Below, one piece after another: positions 16,771-25,154 of a stretch of 64,000 bases of DNA. Positions within the stretch are counted from its first letter, which is position 1. Each line of letters starts with the position of its first letter. Under the pieces are notes generated by a model. The model had not been told where the DNA came from. It saw only the letters and a list, made by a program, of their open reading frames with translations, and searched no databases. A program made the translations under genes and the position numbers. Source of the DNA: JAAFIP01 sp963775085 (lineage in GTDB: Bacteria > Pseudomonadota > Gammaproteobacteria > Burkholderiales > Burkholderiaceae_C); NCBI GenBank assembly GCA_963775085.1, contig CAVZHO010000011.1, positions 248,001 to 312,000 on the forward strand, read 5' to 3'.

Positions 16771-17433
16771 ATGCTTTCACCGCCCGCCATGGTCGCAGCT
16801 TCACAGCCAAATCGCCGAAAAATCCTTATAAATAGTGCGCAAGCAGCTACTTTATTAATAGCGCCTACTCTGTGGACGCAGCCTGCCTACGCAGGTGGCC
16901 AGTTAGAAGAGCCGTTGGTCGACTCGGTGCGCTCGGCGCTGAGCTCGGCTATCACCAACAGCGCGCCGCCGATCCCCGAGTTTGCCGACACCCAAAGCAA
17001 AATCAAATACCTGCGCTGGCTGGGCGAGATGAGCGACCGCCTTCGCAAGAAAAAAGCCGACTTTCAAACCCGCAAAGAGTTTCTGGAAACCGTCTGGTAC
17101 GAGAGCAAGCGCGCCGGCATTGACACCACCATGGTGCTGGGTCTGATCACGGTCGAAAGCAACTTCAGAAAATACGCCGTCAGCCGCGTAGGCGCGCGCG
17201 GCTACATGCAGATCATGCCCTTTTGGGTGCGCGTCATTGGCGATGGCGACGCAGGCAAACTTTTCCATATGCAAACCAACATCCGCTTTGGCTGCGTCAT
17301 ATTGCGCCACTACCTAGAGCGCGAGCGTGGCGACACCTTCCTGGCGCTGGGCCGCTACAACGGCAGCCGGGGCAAGGCCGAGTACCCCAATGCCGTGTTT
17401 GCAGCACAAAAGCAGTGGGAATGGAAGGGTTAG
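16771..17433 (+). CDS. Lytic transglycosylase (Slt domain), exported
   Basis: 220-residue murein lytic transglycosylase. The N-terminal export signal (about 1-42) is followed by the SLT fold with the catalytic Glu in ITVESNFRKYAVSRVGARG, then YMQIMPFWVRVIG and the late motif ALGRYNGSRGKAEYPNAV. It starts 4 bp after proS and may be cotranscribed; Met7 is an alternative start. Unusually, part of the signal sequence (NSAQAATLLIAP) is encoded by a full copy of the dispersed repeat. Confidence 0.9.
   Translation: MLSPPAMVAASQPNRRKILINSAQAATLLIAPTLWTQPAYAGGQLEEPLVDSVRSALSSAITNSAPPIPEFADTQSKIKYLRWLGEMSDRLRKKKADFQTRKEFLETVWYESKRAGIDTTMVLGLITVESNFRKYAVSRVGARGYMQIMPFWVRVIGDGDAGKLFHMQTNIRFGCVILRHYLERERGDTFLALGRYNGSRGKAEYPNAVFAAQKQWEWKG
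16819..16863 (-). repeat. Dispersed two-hairpin repeat, copy N (inside a gene)
   Basis: Reads on the plus strand AATCCTTATAAATAG then GCGCAAGCAGCTAC and TTTATTAATAGC. It aligns end to end with the minus-orientation consensus. It lies in frame in the signal peptide of the lytic transglycosylase. Confidence 0.6.
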
Positions 17434-17454
17434 ATTCTGTGAGTCAAAGCGGAG

Positions 17455-17772
17455 TCAGCCGTTGATCACTTTTTGCAGCTCGCCGTTTTCATACATCTCC
17501 ATCATGATGTCCGAGCCGCCAATGAATTCGCCTTTGACATACAGCTGGGGAATGGTAGGCCAGTTGCTGTACTCTTTGATGCCGGTGCGCACTTCAGCGT
17601 CGTCCAGCACGTTGACGGTCTGGATGTTTTTCGTATCCACGCCGCAGGCTTTAAGTACCTGAATGGCGCGGCCCGAGAAGCCGCACTGCGGAAAGCTGGC
17701 GTTGCCCTTCATAAACAGCACAACGTCGTTGGATTTGACCAGTTGGTCGATGCGGGTTTGGGTGTCGCTCAT
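17455..17772 (-). CDS. grxD: Monothiol glutaredoxin (Grx4 type)
   Basis: 105-residue CGFS glutaredoxin that carries and delivers [2Fe-2S] clusters. The motif CGFS is at 30-33, with downstream NWPTIPQLYVKGEFIGGSD (glutathione-binding TVP-like loop and GG). The start at 17772 matches family length; the open frame upstream has no similarity. It lies downstream of prmC in the hemA-prfA-prmC-grxD cluster. Confidence 0.96.
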   Translation of the reverse strand: MSDTQTRIDQLVKSNDVVLFMKGNASFPQCGFSGRAIQVLKACGVDTKNIQTVNVLDDAEVRTGIKEYSNWPTIPQLYVKGEFIGGSDIMMEMYENGELQKVING

Positions 17773-17806
17773 GGTGTCTAACTCCTGAATTTGTGAATTA
17801 ACGTAA

Positions 17807-18799
17807 TTATCGCAGCCCTGGCCACTGTCCGCCCGAGCAGCGCTCAATACCTGCCAGGTCTGTTTTACTCAATATGCCGTCGAACCCCTGTTTTTCAAGC
17901 AGTTCGCGCACCGTTGCGGCCTGGTCATAGCCATGCTCTAGCAGCAGCCAACCGCCAGCGTGCAGATGTGCAGGGGCTTGGGCGATGATCTGGCGAATGT
18001 CGTCCAGGCCGTCGGTACCCGAGGCCAGTGCGGGCAAAGGCTCGTGGGCGAGGGCGGCCAGATGTGGGTCGGCGGCGGCGATGTAGGGCGGGTTGGAGAC
18101 GATCAGGTCAAACTGCTGACCTTTCACGGCCTCCAGCCAACTGCCTTGGTGGAACTGTACGGGCAGCTTGAGCGTTGCAGCGTTGGCGTGGGCGACCTCC
18201 AGTGCGCCCTGGCTGGCATCGGTGGCGTGCACCTGGGCGATGGGGCGTTTGGATTGAATCGCCAGTGCGATTGCGCCGCTGCCCGTGCCCAGGTCGAGTA
18301 CGCCAGGCGGCACTGGGGCAGGCTCAGTGCGAACGGACATGGGCAACACCTCCAGCGCCCAGTCCACCAGCGTCTCGGTATCCGCACGCGGGTCCAGCAC
18401 CCGCTTGTCCACGGCCAAGCGCAAGCCGTAGAACTCTTTGTGCCCCACGATATAGGCCGCCGGCTCACCGCTTCTGCGGCGAGCACAGGCCTCGCCATAG
18501 GCATCGGCCTGCACGGAATTGATCGGGTTGTTGTCATTGGCCACCAGCCAGGCCATATCCGAGGTTTTTTTGCCTAAAGTGTGCAGCAGCAAGATGCGCG
18601 CATCCACCTTGGCAATGCCGTGCTTTTGCGCGCGCAGCAAGGCCTCTTGCACGGTGCCCAGAGGCTCTTTGGATTGGGCCGACGTGGCCTGCGGTGGGGG
18701 TGCGACCCAGGTTTTCTTCACAAAGGGTCTGGGCGCGTTTTTGTTCACGGTGGCAAAACCGGCGCGCGGCTTGGGGCCTTTGGCTATGGAGCGGGCCAT
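17807..18799 (-). CDS. prmC: Release factor glutamine methyltransferase PrmC (HemK)
   Basis: Methylates the Gln of the GGQ motif in RF1 and RF2 using SAM. 330 residues, with an N-terminal helical domain (47-160), SAM motif DLGTGSG (169-175) and catalytic NPPY (236-239). The first ~46 residues (Lys/Pro/Ala-rich) are an extension beyond the usual ~280-residue family. Its ATG shares one base with the prfA stop (TGATG), so it is translationally coupled to its own substrate's gene. Confidence 0.95.
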   Translation of the reverse strand: MARSIAKGPKPRAGFATVNKNAPRPFVKKTWVAPPPQATSAQSKEPLGTVQEALLRAQKHGIAKVDARILLLHTLGKKTSDMAWLVANDNNPINSVQADAYGEACARRRSGEPAAYIVGHKEFYGLRLAVDKRVLDPRADTETLVDWALEVLPMSVRTEPAPVPPGVLDLGTGSGAIALAIQSKRPIAQVHATDASQGALEVAHANAATLKLPVQFHQGSWLEAVKGQQFDLIVSNPPYIAAADPHLAALAHEPLPALASGTDGLDDIRQIIAQAPAHLHAGGWLLLEHGYDQAATVRELLEKQGFDGILSKTDLAGIERCSGGQWPGLR

Positions 18800-19884
18800 C
18801 AGTTAGCCCCCACTTCCAGCTCGGCCAATTGCTCGGCCTCTCTAGCGTGTTGCAGCGCCTGCACGGTCTCGTACAGATCGCCCTCCATGATGAAAAGCAG
18901 CTTGTACAGGGTCAGGTTAATGCGGTGGTCGGTCATGCGGCCTTGGGGAAAGTTGTAGGTGCGGATGCGGTCGCTGCGGTCGCCGCTGCCGATCAGGCCC
19001 TTGCGCACGGCAGCATCTTTGGCGGCGCGCTCGGAGCGGTCTTTTTCAATGATACGCGCGGTCAGCACTTTCAGGGCCGAGGCCTTGTTGCTGTGCTGGC
19101 TGCGCCCGTCCTGGCATTCGGCCACGATGCCGGTGGGCAAGTGGGTAATGCGCACCGCAGAGTCGGTTTTGTTGATGTGCTGGCCGCCCGCGCCGCTGGC
19201 GCGGTAGGTGTCAATGCGCAAATCTGACGGGTTGATTTTGATGGCCACCGCTTCATCGGGCTCGGCCAGCACCGCCACCGTGCAGGCGCTGGTGTGGATG
19301 CGCCCCTGCGTCTCGGTGGTGGGCACGCGCTGCACGCGGTGGCCACCGCTCTCAAAGCGCATCTGGCCGTAGACGTTGTCGCCTTCTAGCCTGAACACTA
19401 CTTCTTTGTAACCCCCCAGCTCGCTGGCCGACTCGTTCATGATCTCGACCTTCCAGCCCTTTTTCTCGGCAAAGCGGGTGTACATGCGAAACAGATCTGC
19501 CGCAAACAAGGCTGACTCGTCACCCCCCGTGCCCGCGCGAATCTCGACAAAGCAGTTGCGTGCATCATCAGGGTCTTTGGGCAGCATTAGGCGTTGCAGC
19601 TCGTCTTCCAGCAGCGCCAACTCGGCCTCGCTGGAGGCAATTTCTTCGACGGCCATCTCGGCCATGTCCGGGTCGGCCAGCATCTCGCGTGCGCCCGCAA
19701 TATCGCTCTCCAGCTGCTCGTAGCGTTTAAAGCGCCCCGCCACGGGCGTGACATCGGAGTGCTCTTTGCTCAAATCCCGAAAGGCCTTCATGTCGGCCAT
19801 GATGTCGGGGCTTTGCAGCAGGCGCTCCAGGTCTTCCAGACGTTCGGCGTATTTTTGGGATTGGGTGCGGAGGAAGGGTTTCAC
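18799..19884 (-). CDS. prfA: Peptide chain release factor 1
   Basis: Reads UAA and UAG stop codons. 361 residues with codon-recognition tripeptide PTT (188-190; PAT in E. coli, outer residues kept) and the catalytic GGQ (233-235) in GAGGQHINKTDSAVRITHLP. The C-terminal TYNFPQGRMTDHRI is also present. It lies 9 bp downstream of the PIN toxin gene and overlaps prmC by one base. Confidence 0.97.
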   Translation of the reverse strand: MKPFLRTQSQKYAERLEDLERLLQSPDIMADMKAFRDLSKEHSDVTPVAGRFKRYEQLESDIAGAREMLADPDMAEMAVEEIASSEAELALLEDELQRLMLPKDPDDARNCFVEIRAGTGGDESALFAADLFRMYTRFAEKKGWKVEIMNESASELGGYKEVVFRLEGDNVYGQMRFESGGHRVQRVPTTETQGRIHTSACTVAVLAEPDEAVAIKINPSDLRIDTYRASGAGGQHINKTDSAVRITHLPTGIVAECQDGRSQHSNKASALKVLTARIIEKDRSERAAKDAAVRKGLIGSGDRSDRIRTYNFPQGRMTDHRINLTLYKLLFIMEGDLYETVQALQHAREAEQLAELEVGAN

Positions 19885-19893
19885 GGGCGGGAA

Positions 19894-20313
19894 TTAGGGG
19901 CGTAAGAGGGTGAGCTGCGGGATATCCGCAAAATCTTTATGGTTGAGGGTCAGCAGCGCTGCGCCATGGGTGCGGGCGGATGCAGCCAGCCACAGGTCTT
20001 GCGTGCGCTGGCGCTTTTTTCCCAGGCCCAGCAGGTAGGCGCTGAGTACGCCCATGTCCAGCGCCACCTGGCGGTTCAGCTCCAGCAGCGGGTAGCGCAG
20101 TACCCGCTCCAGTGCGGCCTGGCGCGCCTGGCGCGTGATGGCATCCGGTGCCATCTCTACGCCCAGTTTCATCTCGGCCCATACTACGGGGCTGGTCACC
20201 ACGTTGGCACTGCCAGCCGCGTTAATAAAGGCTTGCTTGGGTAGCTCGGCTTTTTCCAGCGCGATCCATACGCAGGTGTCTACCAGCACACTGGTGTGTT
20301 GAGTGGTTGCCAT
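19894..20313 (-). CDS. PIN-domain toxin (VapC-like ribonuclease)
   Basis: 139-residue PIN nuclease. Acidic active-site residues are visible at Asp12 (LVDTCVWIAL), Glu47 (VVWAEMKLGV), Asp106 (TQDLWLAASA) and probably Asp127 (NHKDFADI). Family members cut tRNA, rRNA or mRNA when the antitoxin is lost; the target here is unknown. It lies 15 bp downstream of the antitoxin gene, the usual antitoxin-first order. The pair interrupts the hemA-prfA linkage common in this order and ends only 9 bp before prfA. Confidence 0.85.
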   Translation of the reverse strand: MATTQHTSVLVDTCVWIALEKAELPKQAFINAAGSANVVTSPVVWAEMKLGVEMAPDAITRQARQAALERVLRYPLLELNRQVALDMGVLSAYLLGLGKKRQRTQDLWLAASARTHGAALLTLNHKDFADIPQLTLLRP

Positions 20314-20328
20314 GGCGGGAGACCGGTG

Positions 20329-20616
20329 CTACGCAGACCAGGGGTCGCGCACGGTGTCCAACTGGCGTGCGCCGCGCACGGTGCCGGCCCAGCTGCCATC
20401 GGCATCTGGCGTGTGGCCGTAGTGGTCATCGGCAATCTGCGCAGCCGTCAGCAGGGCGGCTGCCGCCTTGGGCCTGACGGGGATCAGCCTGGCAATCTCC
20501 GTCTTATGCCGTGCAATCACCACCTCGCCCACCGTCGGCAGGGCGTCAAGCACGTCTTTACACTGGCGCACAAACTGGGTAGCGCTGATGGTGGTGGGGT
20601 GAAGCACATTTTGCAT
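20329..20616 (-). CDS. Phd/YefM-type antitoxin
   Basis: 95-residue protein with the Phd/YefM N-terminal DNA-binding pattern (TTISATQFVRQCKDVLDAL, then VVIARHKTEIARLIPV). The C-terminal half is Ala- and Asp-rich and would wrap the toxin. Antitoxins of this fold repress their own operon. Two inverted repeats directly upstream (20622-20656) are the likely operator. The partner is the PIN protein 15 bp downstream. Confidence 0.8.
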   Translation of the reverse strand: MQNVLHPTTISATQFVRQCKDVLDALPTVGEVVIARHKTEIARLIPVRPKAAAALLTAAQIADDHYGHTPDADGSWAGTVRGARQLDTVRDPWSA

Positions 20617-20621
20617 AGTTT

Positions 20622-20656
20622 ATGTATTTTACATGTTTTTTTGACTGCACGGTCAA
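20622..20656 (-). promoter_or_regulatory. Candidate promoter/operator of the toxin-antitoxin pair
   Basis: Two small palindromes: ATGTATTTTACAT (20622-20634) and TTGACTGCACGGTCAA (20641-20656). On the minus strand the second gives a TTGACC -35 and the first a TAAAAT -10 with a 19-bp spacer, so repressor binding would cover the promoter. Assigned by position and symmetry only. Confidence 0.5.
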
Positions 20657-20774
20657 CTGCGCCGAGAGTGGGGCGCTGCCGTGTCGCGGCGGTTATCAGC
20701 GATCACCGGGAAGTGCCAAAGGTTCCAGCCATTTAGCCATGATTAACATGGCTTTTACACCGTCAATATATGGG

Positions 20775-22091
20775 CTACGGCTCGTTTCTGTTTTTGGACG
20801 AGGCGGCGCTGCTGGCCTGCAAGAACAGGCGGGCAGCGGCGGCCTGGGCGCTCTCGCGTTGCTCGGTGTCAGCCGCGTTGAGCTGGCTGTAGGTGCCGTG
20901 CAGCATTTTTTGCGTCAAACCACGGCTGAGCGCGTCTAACACCGCGTCAATGTTTTCGCCTTTAGCCAGTAATTTTTTGGCGCGGGCGATCTCCAGCGCA
21001 CGCCACGCATCAGTTTGCGCGTTGAGCTGCTGGATAAACGGCACACTGCCGCCGGCTGTGCGCTGGCCCATCCAGTGCATGAAGTCTTGCACGCCTGCGT
21101 CCACAATCAGTTCGGCCTGCGCTACGGCGGCCTGGCGGCTGGCTTGGGCGCTTTGCACGGCGCTGGCCAGGTCGTCCACGGAGTACAGGTACACGTCGCT
21201 CAGGGCCTTCACCTCGGGCTCAATGTCGCGCGGCACCGCTAAGTCCACCATAAACATCGGCCGGTGCTTGCGCGCCTTCACCGCCCGCTCTACGGCGCCC
21301 AGGCCAATGATGGGCAGGGTGCTGGCGGTGCAGCTAATCACCGCGTCAAACTCGTGCAAGCGGCTGGGCAGCTCGGCCAGGTGCATGGTGGTGGCCCCAG
21401 CAAAACGCGCCGCCAGCGCCTCGCCGCGTTCGATAGTGCGGTTGGCGATGACAATGGCCTTGGGGTTTTTGGCGGCAAAGTGCGTAGCGGCCAGCTCAAT
21501 CATCTCGCCCGCGCCGACAAACAGCACTTTGATTTTGGACAGGTCTTCAAACAGCTGGCCGCACAGCCGCACGCTGGCCGCTGCCATGCTGATGCTCTGC
21601 GCGCCGATCTCGGTGGTGCTGCGCACCTGCTTGGCCACTGCAAAGCTGCGCTGAAACATCTGGTGCAGCGTGCTGCCCATCGCGCCCGCGTCTTCGGCGG
21701 CGCGCACCGCGTCTTTGAGCTGCCCCAGGATTTGTGGCTCGCCCAGCACCATCGAGTCCAGGCCACTGGCCACCCGAAAGGCGTGGCGCGCTACTTGCTC
21801 TTCCAGCAGGCTGTAGGTGTGGCCTTGCAGTTCATGGGCCGTCAGCCCGCCGCTGGCCGCCAGCCACTGCAAAGCCTGCGCTGACTGCACACCCTGCGTA
21901 GCGCCATAAATCTCGGTGCGGTTGCAGGTCGACACCAGCGCCAACTCTGGCTCCCCCGCGCCTGCGCGGCTCTGCAGCGCCGTGCGCAGCCCTGCCAAAG
22001 TGGGCGAGAGTTGGTCTAAAGCAAACGCGAATCTACCCCGCACGTCCAGTGGTGCGGTGGTGTGGTTAATGCCAAGAGCCCAGACAGACAT
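20775..22091 (-). CDS. hemA: Glutamyl-tRNA reductase
   Basis: First committed enzyme of C5-pathway haem synthesis; reduces Glu-tRNA(Glu) to glutamate semialdehyde with NADPH. 438 residues with NHTTAPLDVRGRFAF at the start, nucleophilic Cys56 in STCNRTEIYG, NADPH-binding VGAGEMIELAATHFA and a C-terminal dimerisation helix. In related genomes prfA follows directly; here a toxin-antitoxin pair intervenes. Confidence 0.97.
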   Translation of the reverse strand: MSVWALGINHTTAPLDVRGRFAFALDQLSPTLAGLRTALQSRAGAGEPELALVSTCNRTEIYGATQGVQSAQALQWLAASGGLTAHELQGHTYSLLEEQVARHAFRVASGLDSMVLGEPQILGQLKDAVRAAEDAGAMGSTLHQMFQRSFAVAKQVRSTTEIGAQSISMAAASVRLCGQLFEDLSKIKVLFVGAGEMIELAATHFAAKNPKAIVIANRTIERGEALAARFAGATTMHLAELPSRLHEFDAVISCTASTLPIIGLGAVERAVKARKHRPMFMVDLAVPRDIEPEVKALSDVYLYSVDDLASAVQSAQASRQAAVAQAELIVDAGVQDFMHWMGQRTAGGSVPFIQQLNAQTDAWRALEIARAKKLLAKGENIDAVLDALSRGLTQKMLHGTYSQLNAADTEQRESAQAAAARLFLQASSAASSKNRNEP

Positions 22092-22163
22092 GGCTGCATT
22101 ATAAAATGCGCAGGTAAATCAAATACTTACACCGCAGTATTTATCCCCAAACAGGCCAAAACC

Positions 22164-22442
22164 ATGGGCTTTTTAGACGCTGCCAACCACCTGCTCAACT
22201 TTGCAGCCCCCGCCGCCTTTGTGGCGTTGCTTGTCACCTGTTTTGCCCGATTTTTACTGCAAAAGCGGCCTGTAGCCCACGCATACTGGACGCAAGCAGC
22301 TATTAATTTCGTAGCGTGCTTGGCCGTGCTGTTAGCTGGGCTATGGTTCTTTGCGCAAGACGGCAAGATGGCGACCTACCTGGCCATGGTGGTCGTGAGT
22401 GCTACGGTGCAGTGGGTGCTGATGAAGGGCTGGCGGCAGTAA
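22164..22442 (+). CDS. Small inner-membrane protein of unknown function
   Basis: 92 residues starting MGFLDAANHLLNFAAPAAF. Three hydrophobic stretches are predicted by eye: about 12-28, 45-62 and 68-86. There is no recognisable domain or catalytic motif. The middle (VAHAYWTQAAINFVA) is encoded by a copy of the dispersed repeat, so part of the protein is repeat-derived or the repeat is tolerated there. It is divergent from hemA with only 72 bp between starts. Function unknown. Confidence 0.7.
   Translation: MGFLDAANHLLNFAAPAAFVALLVTCFARFLLQKRPVAHAYWTQAAINFVACLAVLLAGLWFFAQDGKMATYLAMVVVSATVQWVLMKGWRQ
22271..22315 (-). repeat. Dispersed two-hairpin repeat, copy M (inside a gene)
   Basis: Reads on the plus strand TGTAGCCCACGCATACTGG then ACGCAAGCAGCTATTAAT and GTAGC, a near-complete match to the minus-orientation consensus. 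It is in frame in the small membrane protein gene. Confidence 0.7.
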
Positions 22443-22490
22443 CCCGCACCCAATTGTCTGGTGACCAGGGCGATACGCCCCTAGCCGGAG

Positions 22491-23056
22491 CTACTTTGCG
22501 CTCTGCGCCAACATCGGGTCAAAAATCACCCGCAACTTGCCATCCACCACCTTCACGTCGGCGATGCCCATCTTGGCAATGCGCTCGGCACTGGCACCTT
22601 TGAAGCTGTAGATGGGGGTGGTTTGCAGCGCCTGCTGCGCCAAGAGGGAGCCGTATTGCACGATGACTCGGGTGACGTTGGCGGACATGCCAGGCAGCTG
22701 GATGTCTTTGATCTGTGTGTCGTCTAAAAACACTTCGCCGGTCGTGGGCTGGTAGCGCGGCTTGGCCGAGACGATAGTGGTGCCGCTGATGGCCTGCTGG
22801 AGCAGGGTGACGGTGGCATCCAGGTTGATCTGGATGCGGTCGCCGCCCTCGGGCAGGCTGATCTTGGGGTTGTTGAACTTCAGGCAAGTAATGGGCGTGG
22901 GGCAGGTCTCTTGCGGAAACTTGGGCCCGACCGAGTTCTGGATTTGCAGGGGTGAGAAATCCATCGTGAGCTTGCCATCGCTAAAGCCGAAGCCGCAGCC
23001 GAGAGCAGTGCCGTCGTGGCGAGCAGGAGGCATAGGAGTGAGGTGTGCAGTTTCAT
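22491..23056 (-). CDS. DUF1439-family exported protein, frameshifted
   Basis: The mature part resembles DUF1439 (YceB-like, periplasmic or lipoprotein, role unknown), with DGKLTMDFSPLQIQ, PKISLPEGGDRIQINLD and KVVDGKLRVIFDP. The ATG at 23056 opens a clear signal peptide (MKLHTSLLCLLLATTALLSA, then AASALA) but in a different frame from the mature domain. Adding one base near 22981 would give SALA followed by DGKLT, an ideal cleavage site. Without it, only an ATG at 23033 with no signal could be used. Either a sequencing error or a disabled export signal. It lies downstream of ugpC. Confidence 0.7.
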
Positions 23057-23102
23057 AGTGCGGCCTATTTTACGTGAGCACTGGCAGGCGCTTGGGTGCA
23101 GG

Positions 23103-24114
23103 CTAGGCGGCGATGCGTTTGCCTGTGGCAACATCAAACTGGTGCACACGGTCGGGGCGCGGCAGCACCTGCAGGGTTTGACCGATGTGCGGCGCGGCGG
23201 TGCCTTCGTCGGCCCGCACAATCAAATATTCATCGCCCAGTTTGCAATACAGCAGGCGCTCGGCTCCCAGCATTTCTATCGATTCCACCGTCACCGCCCA
23301 ACCCTCAGACCCTATCAGCAAGTGCTCGGGCCGGATGCCCAGGATGTGCCCGGCCTGACTGCCCTGCACGTTCTTCATCAGGTTCATCGGCGGCGAGCCA
23401 ATAAAGCTGGCCACAAAGGTGCTGGCGGGGCGGTGGTAGACCTCGTCGGGCGTACCAAACTGCTCGACGTTACCGGCGTTAAGCACCATCATGCGCTCGG
23501 CCAGCGTCATGGCCTCGACCTGGTCGTGCGTGACGAACAAGCTGGTAATGCCCAGCTCGCGGTGCAGCTTTTGAATTTGCAGGCGGGTAGAGGCGCGCAG
23601 CTTGGCATCCAGGTTACTTAGAGGTTCGTCAAACAAAAACACCTGCGGTTTGCGCACAATGGCGCGCCCCATGGCCACGCGCTGGCGCTGGCCGCCCGAG
23701 AGCTGGCCGGGCCTGCGGTCCAGCAGGTGGCTCAATTCCAGCATGGCGGCGGCTTTGTCCACCCGCGTTTTAATTTCGGCTTCAGGCACCTTGGCAATTT
23801 TGAGTCCATAGGCCATATTGGTAAACACGCTCATGTGCGGATACAGCGCGTAGTTCTGAAACACCATGGCAATGTCCCGCTCGGCGGGTTCCAGGTCGTT
23901 CACCACTCGGCCACCAATGCTGATCGTGCCTTCAGCTGATTTCCTCTAGCCCCGCCACCATACGCAGCAGCGTAGATTTGCCGCAGCCTGAGGGGCCGAC
24001 GATGACGACAAACTCGCCATCGGTCACCTCAGCGCTCACGCCGTGGATCACCTGGGTGGCCTTGGGGCCCTTGCCGTAGCGCTTGATGATGTTGTGGAGT
24101 GTGATGGCTGCCAT
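23103..24114 (-). CDS. ugpC: Glycerol-3-phosphate ABC importer ATPase UgpC, frameshifted
   Basis: Nucleotide-binding subunit of the sn-glycerol-3-phosphate importer. It is read in two pieces. The first piece begins MAAITLHNIIKRYGKG at 24114, contains Walker A GPSGCGKST and hits TGA just after GLEEIS. From about 23933 the frame resumes with EGTISIGG, Q-loop QNYALYPHMSV, signature LSGGQRQR, Walker B VFLFDEP, H-loop VTHDQ and the C-terminal regulatory domain. Removing one base at about 23934 restores a ~336-residue protein. It is last in ugpB-A-E-C. Either a sequence error or a broken gene. Confidence 0.88.
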
Positions 24115-24134
24115 AGGTAAATTTAAATGTTGGG

Positions 24135-24284
24135 AGGTAACGCAAAAAACGCGAAAATTCGCGAAAAACGCAAAAAATAAAAACAAAAAACCGGCAAGTC
24201 TGAATATTTTTAGAAATTTTAATTTTCTATTTTGGTATTTAATTTTTGCGTTTTCAGCGTGATTTTTGCGTTTTCTGCGTTACC
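24135..24284 (+). repeat. A-tract inverted repeat 1 (ugpC-ugpE gap)
   Basis: The left arm from 24135 begins GGTAACGCAAAAAACGCG. The right arm, ending 24284, is its near-perfect inverse (arms ~43 nt, spacer ~60 nt of AT-rich DNA). Within each arm A-tracts alternate with GCG/CGC at about 9-10 bp spacing. A second copy lies between ugpA and ugpB. Confidence 0.85.
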
Positions 24285-24301
24285 ATAAAATATTTGAGCA
24301 C

Positions 24302-25153
24302 TCACTTCTCAGTATCCACCAACCCCTTGATAAACCATTTCTGCATCAGCATCACCACCAGCGCCGGGGGCAGCATGGCCAGGATGGCGGTGGCCATGAC
24401 GATGTTCCATTCGGTTTGGGCATCACCGCCCGAGATCATCTGTTTGATGCCGATCACCACGGGGTACATGTTCTCGTTGGTGGCGATCAGCAGGGGCCAC
24501 AGGTACTGGTTCCAGCCGTAGATGAACTGGATGACAAACAGCGCGGCCATGCTGGTGGCAGACAGGGGCAGCAAGATGTCTTTGAAAAAGCGCATCGGCC
24601 CGGCGCCGTCCATGCGGGCGGCTTCGACCAGCTCGTCCGGTACGGTCAAAAAAAACTGGCGAAACAGAAAGGTGGCGGTGGCCGAGGCAATCAGCGGCAC
24701 CGTGAGGCCCGCGTAGCTGTTGAGCATGCCCAGGTCGGACACGATTTTGTAGGTGGGGCCAATGCGTACCTCTACCGGCAACATGAGTGTGACAAAAATC
24801 GCCCAGAAGAAAAAGTTGCGCAGGGGAAAGCGGAAGTAGACGATGGCAAAAGCCGACAGCAGGGAGATGGCGATTTTACCGATGGCGATGACCAGTGCGG
24901 AGATCAGGCTGACCAGCATCATGTTGCCCACGGGGGCATGGGAGCCACCGCCCGTGCGCCCACCCCACAGTGCGATGCGGTAGTTGTTTAGCGTCTCGGT
25001 GCCTGGCCACAAGGTCATCGGCGTTTTGATCACTTCGGCCATGGTGTGGGTGGACGCGATGAAGGTGACGTAGACCGGAAAGGCAACGATCAGCACGCCC
25101 AGAATCAGGATGGCATGGGCGAGGATGTCCAGCGAGGTGCGGCGTTCAACCAT
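24302..25153 (-). CDS. ugpE: Glycerol-3-phosphate ABC importer permease UgpE
   Basis: Inner-membrane permease; about 283 residues and six hydrophobic segments. It carries the coupling-helix EAA motif LVEAARMDGAGPMRFFKDIL, typical of carbohydrate-type ABC permeases. The start at 25153 (MVERRTSLDILAH) follows the ugpA stop after one base; Met nine codons upstream is less likely. It pairs with UgpA. Confidence 0.94.
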   Translation of the reverse strand: MVERRTSLDILAHAILILGVLIVAFPVYVTFIASTHTMAEVIKTPMTLWPGTETLNNYRIALWGGRTGGGSHAPVGNMMLVSLISALVIAIGKIAISLLSAFAIVYFRFPLRNFFFWAIFVTLMLPVEVRIGPTYKIVSDLGMLNSYAGLTVPLIASATATFLFRQFFLTVPDELVEAARMDGAGPMRFFKDILLPLSATSMAALFVIQFIYGWNQYLWPLLIATNENMYPVVIGIKQMISGGDAQTEWNIVMATAILAMLPPALVVMLMQKWFIKGLVDTEK

Positions 25154-25154
25154 A

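Noticed and set aside
23930..23942. Programmed frameshift in ugpC
   Set aside because: No slippery heptamer, stimulatory stem or upstream Shine-Dalgarno is visible; error or mutation is simpler.
24120..24186. N-terminal extensions rich in Phe/Ala on ugpC and ugpA frames
   Set aside because: They are translations of the A-tract inverted repeats; conserved starts lie downstream.
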